Both the position numbers and the translations under genes were made by a program. Shown here in pieces: positions 1-6,342 of a stretch of 7,636 nt of DNA (positions are counted from its first letter, which is position 1; each line of letters begins with the position of its first letter). This DNA comes from an uncultured Gammaproteobacteria bacterium (lineage in GTDB: Bacteria; Pseudomonadota; Gammaproteobacteria; GCA-002705445; GCA-002716945). The notes beneath the pieces are model-generated. The model had not been told where the DNA came from. It saw only the letters and a list, made by a program, of their open reading frames with translations, and did not search any database. Location: the NCBI GenBank assembly GCA_913046125.1, contig CAJWRL010000041.1, positions 1 to 7,636 on the forward strand, given 5' to 3'.

Positions 1-539
1 ATCAACATCAAAACTCCAACTAGTGATAGGAGACTGATATTTAGTATACTAAAACTCTCAGAACTTTCTTTACGAGTAGAATCTATATTATATTTTTCTC
101 TGTTTAAGAAAAATAATATCACTACAAATACCAGAAACAGAACTAATGCATCAAAAGCATTAAATAAACTATCGAATATAATTAGAGTAAATAAACTTAA
201 CGTCAAGAGAATCATACCAGTGAACATATTTTTAGGTAAAATCATCACTTTATCTTTTTGTTTGATGAAGAGAACAGATAAACAAAAAACCAGAGCAATA
301 TTAGATATATTTGAACCAATTGAATTACCTACAGCCAGGATAGTCTCGTTTTCAAGTGCAGATTCTATGGATATAAATATTTCAGGCGCAGAGGTTGCTA
401 TACCAATGATGAAAAAACTAGCAGCGAATCCAGAAATTGAATATGCAGATGAGAATCGCTCGGTTGACGTGACTAGTAGGTTAGCCCCCACTAATAAGAG
501 CGTCAATCCCAGAACTAAAAAAAATACGGGTTCTATCAT
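1..539 (-). CDS. yrbG: Na+/Ca2+ exchanger (CaCA family, YrbG-like), C-terminus beyond window
   Basis: Inner-membrane cation antiporter of the CaCA superfamily, inferred to exchange Ca2+ against Na+ or H+. The first 179 residues are visible, with no in-frame stop down to base 1. Hydrophobic segments lie near residues 4-24, 36-58, 64-92, 104-124 and 128-146. The first alpha repeat is clear: ATSAPE at 48-53, with the ion-coordinating acidic residue E53, then GNSIGSNISN at 71-80. The usual family form is GTSAPE, so the leading Gly is Ala here. The second alpha repeat must lie beyond the left edge. ATG at 539 is the only possible ATG start, because an in-frame TAA lies 15 bases upstream; no Shine-Dalgarno sequence is visible. 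The gene follows mlaA on the same strand after 33 bases, so the two are probably co-transcribed. E. coli yrbG also neighbours the mla genes, which supports the symbol, but the true substrate is unproven. Confidence 0.85.
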   Translation of the reverse strand, partial: MIEPVFFLVLGLTLLLVGANLLVTSTERFSSAYSISGFAASFFIIGIATSAPEIFISIESALENETILAVGNSIGSNISNIALVFCLSVLFIKQKDKVMILPKNMFTGMILLTLSLFTLIIFDSLFNAFDALVLFLVFVVILFFLNREKYNIDSTRKESSESFSILNISLLSLVGVLML

Positions 540-572
540 GACATATGAAGTTTATATGAGATAACTGTATGT

Positions 573-1334
573 TTAATAATTGATTTCAAGAACGTCAATT
601 TCAAAGTCTTGTACGTCTTTGCCGTCTGTAACCAGTTTTGCTCTTCTCTGTAGATATGATTCTCTCAGAAAAATATATTTATCTTTAGCTGCTGTATCGA
701 GAATTTTTGTGGCCTTGAGTAGATTAGCCCTAGTGTCAATTACATTGGTAGCTTGTATGGCTTGTCTCTCCTCATGATGTAATTCCGTATGAATGGGAGA
801 AATATCTTTTTCTATCATTACATCAACATAGAAGCCTGGAGCATCTCTAAATGAGCTTGGTCCAAAAAATGGTAAAACTAGATATGGACCAGACGAAACT
901 CCGTAGTACCCCAGTGTTTGACCGAAGTCTTCACGATGTCTCTGTATACCTAGAGAGGTCGCGACATCAAATAATCCAAAAATTCCAACGGACGAGTTAA
1001 TAACAAATCTACTCGTTGATGATACGGTTTTATCGAGTTTCATTTGCAGTGCGCTGTTCACAATTGTATTAATTTCTCCAAGATTATTAAAAAAATTACT
1101 TACACTTTCCTCAATGGGATCAGGCGTAATAAATCTATAACCCTCAGCTACAGGCTCTAATATATTATCATCTATTACTTCATTGAAGCCAAAAATGACT
1201 CTATTCATAGGCTCAAGCGGATCGTCTTCTGATGCATGTGAAGCGCTCAGACTTAATAAAACTACAAAAGTCACCATGGTTGCTCGTAGCACTATTGAAA
1301 ATAAAGAAAATTTATTTGATTTACCCTGTAACAT
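573..1334 (-). CDS. mlaA: MlaA/VacJ family phospholipid-transport protein, without lipidation cysteine
   Basis: MlaA removes mislocalised phospholipids from the outer leaflet of the outer membrane and passes them to periplasmic MlaC. The 253-residue product has the family hallmarks: DPLEPMNR at 38-45, a central block with SRFVINS at 108-114 and GLFDVA at 120-125, EDFGQTLGYYG at 135-145, GPYLVLPFFGPSSFRD at 149-164, and a C-terminal FLRESYLQRR segment. Length fits the family. The N-terminus is a signal peptide: basic n-region (K5, K8, R17), hydrophobic core at about 19-29, and a likely signal peptidase I site near SASHAS (30-35). The protein has no cysteine anywhere, so the lipobox of typical MlaA is missing and it should be secreted without a lipid anchor. 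The first ATG is preferred because the next Met (20) would remove the basic n-region. It is divergent from mlaC with 21 bases between starts, and yrbG follows it. Confidence 0.93.
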   Translation of the reverse strand: MLQGKSNKFSLFSIVLRATMVTFVVLLSLSASHASEDDPLEPMNRVIFGFNEVIDDNILEPVAEGYRFITPDPIEESVSNFFNNLGEINTIVNSALQMKLDKTVSSTSRFVINSSVGIFGLFDVATSLGIQRHREDFGQTLGYYGVSSGPYLVLPFFGPSSFRDAPGFYVDVMIEKDISPIHTELHHEERQAIQATNVIDTRANLLKATKILDTAAKDKYIFLRESYLQRRAKLVTDGKDVQDFEIDVLEINY

Positions 1335-1355
1335 AATTCTTGATTATATACTAAA
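1335..1355. promoter_or_regulatory. Compact divergent promoter region between mlaA and mlaC
   Basis: Only 21 bases separate the two start codons. The minus strand carries a perfect TATAAT (1343-1348) 8 bases before the mlaA ATG. The plus strand carries TATACT (1347-1352) 3 bases before the first mlaC ATG and 12 before the second. The two hexamers overlap by 2 bases. No good -35 element is seen for either: for mlaA the best is TAATCA at 1366-1371 (3 of 6 matches, 17-base spacer), inside mlaC. If these -10 boxes are real, mlaA would be leaderless or nearly so, and mlaC would more likely start at its second ATG (1365). In AT-rich DNA such hexamers also arise by chance. Confidence 0.4.
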
Positions 1356-1946
1356 ATGGACTTTATGATTAAAAAAACATCACTTTTCCTGGCATTTTTA
1401 TTGATTACAAATATTGCGTTTTCAAACGATACTCCTGATGGTTTTTTGAAGGATTCTGTCGAAGAGATATCACTCCTTGTCACCAAATATAAAGATAGAT
1501 TTGAAACTGACGAGGAATTTCTTAGAGGTAAAATGAATTCTGTTGTAATGCCAAAACTTGATATTAAACTGATGTCGAAAATCATTCTTGGAAAAAAAAT
1601 ATGGACAGATTTATCTACAAGCCAAAAAGACGATTTCGTCGAAGCATTTCAATACAGGATGACTAGTACATATATGAAATCTATTACAGCATTTGATGGT
1701 GAAAAGGTTGTTTTCTTGCCTTATGAGCCCGGCAAAAGAGAGAATATAGCTTATGTAAAATCAAAGTATTTGATTCCTGGTGGTGATATTGCTGTTGATT
1801 ACAGATTGATTAAAAAATCAGATAAATGGAAAGTCTACGATATCATTTTTGATGGTATAAGCTTGATGAAAAATTACAGAGCAGATTTCCGAGAGCATGT
1901 ATCAGAGAGCGGCATTGAGTCATTAATAATATCGCTGAGGGAATAG
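1356..1946 (+). CDS. mlaC: MlaC/Ttg2D family periplasmic phospholipid-binding protein
   Basis: Periplasmic lipid carrier of the Tol_Tol_Ttg2 family, which shuttles phospholipid between MlaA and an inner-membrane partner; HpnM, linked to hopanoid transport, belongs to the same family. The 196-residue product has a signal peptide (basic KK at 6-7, hydrophobic core to about 20, likely cleavage after AFS at residue 23). Family signatures follow: a helix with FLRGKMNSVVMPKLD at about 54-68, ILGKKIWTDLSTSQKDDFVEAF at about 77-98, and the C-terminal strand WKVYDIIFDGISLMKNYRADF, matching the MlaC W-x-x-YD-x-x-x-x-G-x-S pattern. Two starts are possible: 1356, as given, or ATG at 1365, which gives MIKKTSLF as a neater signal peptide and fits the TATACT box better. 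Neither has a Shine-Dalgarno sequence. No mlaD, mlaE or mlaF adjoins it; the RND gene converges on it with a 9-base gap. Confidence 0.9.
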   Translation: MDFMIKKTSLFLAFLLITNIAFSNDTPDGFLKDSVEEISLLVTKYKDRFETDEEFLRGKMNSVVMPKLDIKLMSKIILGKKIWTDLSTSQKDDFVEAFQYRMTSTYMKSITAFDGEKVVFLPYEPGKRENIAYVKSKYLIPGGDIAVDYRLIKKSDKWKVYDIIFDGISLMKNYRADFREHVSESGIESLIISLRE

Positions 1947-1955
1947 CAATTTTCT

Positions 1956-4409
1956 CTATAGCGGTTTCATAGAAATCAGTAATCTTGGTAGTAACGTTAG
2001 CACTAATACAAGTGCAACGAGCATTGCGAGCCCCGTTAAAGTCCCAAATATGATTGTAGGTATGAAATTTGACAGGATCAGAATAGAGAATCCAAATATT
2101 ACTGTAATACCTGTGAAGAAGATAGCTCTCCCTATGCTCGAATGACATGTTTTTACTGTGTCTTCATAAGTTTCAATATTCTCAAATTCCTCCTTGAAGC
2201 GATATATGTAGTGAATGCTATTATCCACCGCAATTCCAACGGTTATTGCAGCGATTGTGATAGTCATCATATCTAGCGGTAAATTTATAATGCCCATTAT
2301 CCCAAGCACTAAAAGCGCGGATAGAAGATTTGGAATAATACCAATAATCATTAGTTTGATAGATCTGAACAATATCAAAAACATTGATGCGATAATTAGC
2401 ATCACAAAGCCGAGAGATTTTATTTGAGAATCAAATAGGCTTTGAAGCATATTGTTGTAAAGTAAAAGTATTCCAGTGATTGTTATAACTTCTGATTTAA
2501 GATAATCGTCATTGTTAAGATCAGTTCTAATCTTTTCAATTAGATCTGCCCGCCTCAAATTTTGATTTGAATCTAATACTCTTATGTTGATTCTTGCTTC
2601 ATTATCTTCTATGGACAAGTATGGATTAACTGCAATATCCTTTACTTCTACTGGGAGTTGTTTGTAGAGAAGGGACATTTCCAGACTGTTAAGTTCTTTA
2701 TCATCATTGACAATTTCAGCAACCCGTATGGATGATGCAAGAGATAATACTTTACCTATATACTCATTATTATTCAGATAATCGTGTACATACTTAATTT
2801 TATTAATTTTTTCAGTTGTAAACCAATTTGACTCTTCAGACTCCTCACTATCTCCCAACAATTCATCAAACTCCTCATCATCCTCAATATCTTTCGAGTC
2901 AGGAAATTTAATAATAATATCCATGGGTGTAGTCCCACCCAGTTGATTATCAATGAGCTTCATACCTTTATGTATTTCAGTATCTGACCTGAAATAATTT
3001 ATGAAGCTGTTCTCAACTTTGAGTTGTGTTATGCCATATAGCGTGATGACCGATATCACCGCAACAATAGCATAAATGTGTTTTCCAAACTTAAGCGCTA
3101 CATTTGATAGTGAGTCCACAATGTAACTTTTTGTTTGTTCATTGCTAATAGTAGAATTATCTTTATTTGAGAAAACTAGGATAAAACAGGGCAGTAACGT
3201 GAATGATGTTATAAATAACGTAGTAAGACCTATCACCATCATATAACCAAAATCTATAACTGGCTTAATATCACTGAATACTAATGACGCAAATGCCACT
3301 ATAGTTGTAAGCGCTGTGTATAAGCATGGCCATATCATTTTCTTTGTGGTTTGATGGATCGAATAAAACTTATCACCATCTCCCGAGGAGAAAATTTGTC
3401 TGTACCTGACGATTATATGAATGTTCATGGATAAAGTAAGGATTAACATTAACGAGATAAAATTAGATGATATAACCGTTACTTTCCAGTCCATATACCC
3501 AAGTAAACCAATCATGAATAATACAGCGTAAATACAATTAACTATCGGCGCTGCAACCCATATGAACTTTCTGAAGATAATGACTAAAGTAATAAGAATG
3601 AATAGCAGAACCCCGAATCCAAAGTTGATGAGGTCATTTTTTATAAAAGTAATCATATCGTCAGTGATCATCGGTATTCCACCCAATCTAATTTCATACC
3701 TATCGTTTGAGTAAGAGCTTTGAACTTTTCTTATTTCTCTAATCAAAAGCTTTATCTTTTGTTTTTCTTTGTTAGCTAGATTTTGATATTTGATTTTTGC
3801 TTGTAGATATTGGTCCTCAATACTTTTATCTTCTTTATATTTTTCAAAAAGTAAATTCCTTTGCTTTAGAGCATTTGATAAACTCTCATTCTTCTTAATT
3901 ACGAGCTGCATAGCAGTAGTTTTAGCATTAGAACTAATTATTAGATCTTTATATATTGGACTCGTAAGTATTTCCTCTTTAGCACGATCTCTGTCTATAC
4001 CTTCACTTAGAATGTTTGGGATATCATTTATTAATTCAGTAAGCGGCTTTTCTGAACTTGTAACTAGAGGAATATTAGTTATGGATGTAACAGAATCTAT
4101 GTTTTGAATTGTCTTTATTTCTCTAGATAAGGTGTCTATCAATCGAAGTGTGTCAGAAGAAAAAATATTTTTGTTCTTATCTGTGAGAGTTAAGATCATA
4201 AAATCTGATGACTTGTATCTTTCACTAATATTACGAAAAATTTTCAGATCACGATCATCTTCGAGTATTAGTGTATCCGCGGATGCATCTAACGTAAAAT
4301 TTTTAATGTTAGTCGCAGATATAACAAGAATAATAGCTAAAAAAAATAGTACTAAAACTGGATGACCAAGCAGGTATTGCCTATAAATAAATGATATTTT
4401 TTTAATCAT
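1956..4409 (-). CDS. RND superfamily (MMPL/HpnN-like) transporter, putative inner-membrane lipid permease
   Basis: An 817-residue inner-membrane protein of the RND superfamily, of the MMPL/'predicted exporter' type rather than the longer AcrB type of about 1030 residues. It has 12 hydrophobic segments in a 1+5+1+5 layout: about 15-34; then 262-280, 284-304, 315-335, 362-379, 387-413; 444-461; then 664-682, 685-707, 713-733, 761-781, 785-810. Two large periplasmic loops (about 35-261 and 462-663) separate them. The first loop has a long charged helical stretch (about 176-231) ending in GGIPMITDD. The second holds an acidic insert (506-527). TM10 has GIAVDNSIH (725-733) with the likely proton-relay D729; the equivalent TM4 position is S327. 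No MCE domain is present. Related proteins are linked to hopanoid, lipid or fatty-acid export. Its position between mlaC and murA suggests it serves as MlaC's inner-membrane partner, but substrate and direction are unknown. Confidence 0.88.
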   Translation of the reverse strand: MIKKISFIYRQYLLGHPVLVLFFLAIILVISATNIKNFTLDASADTLILEDDRDLKIFRNISERYKSSDFMILTLTDKNKNIFSSDTLRLIDTLSREIKTIQNIDSVTSITNIPLVTSSEKPLTELINDIPNILSEGIDRDRAKEEILTSPIYKDLIISSNAKTTAMQLVIKKNESLSNALKQRNLLFEKYKEDKSIEDQYLQAKIKYQNLANKEKQKIKLLIREIRKVQSSYSNDRYEIRLGGIPMITDDMITFIKNDLINFGFGVLLFILITLVIIFRKFIWVAAPIVNCIYAVLFMIGLLGYMDWKVTVISSNFISLMLILTLSMNIHIIVRYRQIFSSGDGDKFYSIHQTTKKMIWPCLYTALTTIVAFASLVFSDIKPVIDFGYMMVIGLTTLFITSFTLLPCFILVFSNKDNSTISNEQTKSYIVDSLSNVALKFGKHIYAIVAVISVITLYGITQLKVENSFINYFRSDTEIHKGMKLIDNQLGGTTPMDIIIKFPDSKDIEDDEEFDELLGDSEESEESNWFTTEKINKIKYVHDYLNNNEYIGKVLSLASSIRVAEIVNDDKELNSLEMSLLYKQLPVEVKDIAVNPYLSIEDNEARINIRVLDSNQNLRRADLIEKIRTDLNNDDYLKSEVITITGILLLYNNMLQSLFDSQIKSLGFVMLIIASMFLILFRSIKLMIIGIIPNLLSALLVLGIMGIINLPLDMMTITIAAITVGIAVDNSIHYIYRFKEEFENIETYEDTVKTCHSSIGRAIFFTGITVIFGFSILILSNFIPTIIFGTLTGLAMLVALVLVLTLLPRLLISMKPL

Positions 4410-4462
4410 AGCTTTATTGAGTATAAACTTTTAAAATACCGAAACAAACTTAAAAAATATCT
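4410..4462. promoter_or_regulatory. Divergent intergenic region between RND transporter and murA
   Basis: This 53-base AT-rich gap must hold the promoters for both the RND gene and the murA operon, unless they lie inside coding sequence. For the RND gene the minus strand has TTGTTT (4442-4447), a 16-base spacer and TATACT (4420-4425), 10 bases before the ATG, so the leader would be only a few bases. For murA I see only weak candidates, such as TAAAAT at 4432-4437, with no convincing -35 element. There is no Shine-Dalgarno sequence before either ATG and no obvious inverted-repeat operator. Confidence 0.4.
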
Positions 4463-5722
4463 ATGGATAAATTATTAATAGATGGGCAACAATCATTATC
4501 TGGTTCAGTCAGAATTTCTGGGGCAAAAAATTCTGTCTTGCCTATGTTGTGTGCCTCAGTAATGGTTTCTGATGGTCAAGTTGAGCTTGAGAATGTTCCT
4601 CATCTTCAAGACGTCACTACTACAACGAGACTACTAACCCAGATGGGCATAAGTGTCACTATGGATGAGTTTATGGATATTAGTTTGGATCCATCAACTA
4701 TTCACAATTTATATGCACCTTATGAGCTTGTTAAAACAATGCGATCATCAATTCTCGTTCTTGGTCCTTTGTTGGCTAAGTATGGCGAGGCTAAAGTGTC
4801 TCTACCTGGCGGATGTGCGATTGGTATGAGACCAGTCGACATGCACTTAGTTGCACTACAAAAAATGGGAGCAAGTATTTCTGTAGAAAATGGTTATATC
4901 ACAGCGAAGGTTAAAAAGCTAAAAGGCACTGAGATTTTTTTTCCACGAAAGTCTGTAACTGGTACAGAGAATATTATTATGGCTGCAACACTGGCTAAAG
5001 GTACAACCACGATTAATAATGCTGCTAGTGAACCTGAAATCTCCGATTTGTGTCTTTTCCTTAATAAAATGGGCGCTAAAGTTAGCGGTTTTGGTACTGA
5101 TAAAGTTACAATTCAGGGCGTGGATTCGCTAAAGGGTACTAGACACAAACCACTACCTGATAGAATTGAAGCAGGAACTTTTATGGTAGCGGCAGCAATC
5201 ACGCGAGGTGACATAGAGATAAATAATATCGTCCCTGAGCACAGCCGTGCTGTAATAGATAAGCTTATCCAATCTGGTGCTGATATAAAAATACTAAAAG
5301 ATTCTGTCAGGGTAAAAATGAGCAAAAGGCCAAGGGCGATAAATATTGAGACAAATGCATACCCTTTTTTCCCCACTGATATGCAAGCTCAAATGACTGC
5401 ATTAAATTGTATCGCGGATGGAGACAGTTCCGTAAAAGAAAATATTTTTGAAAACAGATTTATGCATGCACAAGAATTAATAAGAATGGGAGCAAAAATA
5501 AGAGTTCACGATAATGTTGCAGAAATATCAGGCAGCAAAGAGTTACTGGGTGCCCCTGTAATGGCTACTGATCTAAGAGCTTCGGCAAGTCTGATTTTAG
5601 CTGGTCTTGCTGCAAAAGGTACTACAGAGATTGGACGGGTTTATCATATCGATAGAGGATATGACTGTATTGAAGAAAAACTTCAGTTAATTGGTGCTAG
5701 GATTTCAAGAAAACCTATGTAA
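4463..5722 (+). CDS. murA: UDP-N-acetylglucosamine 1-carboxyvinyltransferase (MurA)
   Basis: Cytoplasmic enzyme for the first committed step of peptidoglycan synthesis: it transfers the enolpyruvyl group of phosphoenolpyruvate to UDP-N-acetylglucosamine. The 419-residue length is exactly typical. Key residues are present and placed as in E. coli MurA: SGAKN with K22 and N23, the flexible-loop PGGCAIGMRP with catalytic C118 (C115 in E. coli), FPTDMQAQ with D306, ENRFMH at 330-335, and YHIDRGY with R398. Having Cys rather than Asp in the loop predicts sensitivity to fosfomycin; this is an inference from the family. ATG 4463 aligns with the known MurA N-terminus; no Shine-Dalgarno sequence precedes it. 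It is the first gene of a probable operon with hisG, 11 bases downstream. In many gammaproteobacteria murA lies downstream of the mla genes and before hisG, as here, but ibaG and mlaB are missing. Confidence 0.98.
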   Translation: MDKLLIDGQQSLSGSVRISGAKNSVLPMLCASVMVSDGQVELENVPHLQDVTTTTRLLTQMGISVTMDEFMDISLDPSTIHNLYAPYELVKTMRSSILVLGPLLAKYGEAKVSLPGGCAIGMRPVDMHLVALQKMGASISVENGYITAKVKKLKGTEIFFPRKSVTGTENIIMAATLAKGTTTINNAASEPEISDLCLFLNKMGAKVSGFGTDKVTIQGVDSLKGTRHKPLPDRIEAGTFMVAAAITRGDIEINNIVPEHSRAVIDKLIQSGADIKILKDSVRVKMSKRPRAINIETNAYPFFPTDMQAQMTALNCIADGDSSVKENIFENRFMHAQELIRMGAKIRVHDNVAEISGSKELLGAPVMATDLRASASLILAGLAAKGTTEIGRVYHIDRGYDCIEEKLQLIGARISRKPM

Positions 5723-5733
5723 AATGCATATCC

Positions 5734-6342
5734 ATGATTAGATTAGCTATATCAAAGGGAAGAATCTTAGAGCAAGCAGTAACGGCACTCGAAAAAGTCA
5801 ATATATTGTGCCAGGTTAACCCCATGAATTCTCGTAGGTTAATTATTCCAACAAATATGGATAATCTAGAGATAATTGTTATCAAGGCTTCAGACGTCCC
5901 AGTATATATTGATTCTGGGAAAATTGATCTGGGAATTGTCGGATTAGATACCCTAATGGAAGATGACAAAAATAATCATTTTCGCTTGTGTGACATGACC
6001 ATCTCAAAATGTAAGCTAGCTGTTGCGGGAAAAGCTAAAACTAAATATTTCAATAACATGAAAGTTGCAACTAAATATCCAAATATCGCAAAAAAATATT
6101 TTGAGAATATTGGTTTCCAGTGTTCAATTTTAGAGCTGTATGGCTCAATTGAATTAGCTCCTGTTTTGGGCTTATCTGATTTTATTGTTGATATCGTAGA
6201 GACTGGAAAGACGCTAAAGGAAAACGGATTAAGAGTGCATGATACAATAACAAAGGTTTCGTCTTTATTAATTGCAAATAGGGTTTCCTACAAAATTAAA
6301 AGAAAAGAAATTAACTCATTTGTTGATAGGATAAAATTATGA
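5734..6342 (+). CDS. hisG: ATP phosphoribosyltransferase catalytic subunit, short form (HisG_S)
   Basis: Catalyses the first step of histidine synthesis, joining ATP and PRPP to give phosphoribosyl-ATP. The 202-residue product is the short form, which lacks the C-terminal regulatory domain of long HisG (about 300 residues). It starts with the typical MIRLAISKGRI. The PROSITE-type HisG signature is complete at 140-161, from E140 through G146, S148, D153 and T157-G158 to T160-L161, the PRPP-binding loop. KVATKYPNIAKKYF at 110-123 and YGSIELAP at 136-143 are also typical. Short HisG needs the HisRS-like partner HisZ for activity and feedback by histidine in the known systems; hisZ is not in this window. 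The gene starts 11 bases after murA without a Shine-Dalgarno sequence, and its stop overlaps the next start by 4 bases (ATGA). Confidence 0.97.
   Translation: MIRLAISKGRILEQAVTALEKVNILCQVNPMNSRRLIIPTNMDNLEIIVIKASDVPVYIDSGKIDLGIVGLDTLMEDDKNNHFRLCDMTISKCKLAVAGKAKTKYFNNMKVATKYPNIAKKYFENIGFQCSILELYGSIELAPVLGLSDFIVDIVETGKTLKENGLRVHDTITKVSSLLIANRVSYKIKRKEINSFVDRIKL
6328..6331 (+). promoter_or_regulatory. Ribosome binding site of the DAHP synthase gene
   Basis: AGGA lies 7 bases before the ATG at 6339, inside the 3' end of hisG. It is the clearest Shine-Dalgarno sequence in the window. It fixes the start that overlaps the hisG stop by 4 bases, and it supports translational coupling. Confidence 0.6.

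Noticed and set aside
220..564. Open plus-strand frame of 114 codons
   Set aside because: It lies antisense to the yrbG-type gene, whose minus-strand frame carries clear CaCA motifs. Its own translation shows no family features.
1292..1585. Minus-strand open frame of 97 codons over the start of mlaC
   Set aside because: It is antisense to the mlaC signal peptide and N-terminus and overlaps the mlaA start; no motif or start signal supports it.
1932..1956. Possible hairpin terminator (GAGGGA paired with TTTCTC) at the mlaC/RND junction
   Set aside because: The stem is only six pairs with two G-U wobbles and has no following T-run, so it is too weak to call.
1843..2148. Minus-strand open frame of 101 codons spanning the mlaC/RND junction
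   Set aside because: It overlaps the ends of two well-supported genes and its composition resembles a shadow frame, with no recognisable motif.
3790..4107. Plus-strand open frame of 105 codons
   Set aside because: It is wholly antisense to the first periplasmic loop of the RND gene, with no domain signature.
1956..4409. AcrB-type multidrug efflux pump
   Set aside because: At 817 residues it is too short, its loops do not resemble AcrB, and no membrane-fusion or TolC-type gene adjoins it. The MMPL/HpnN-like group fits better.
5720..5725. TAAAAT as a separate promoter for hisG
   Set aside because: It overlaps the murA stop codon and lacks any -35 element. The 11-base gap is better explained by operon transcription.
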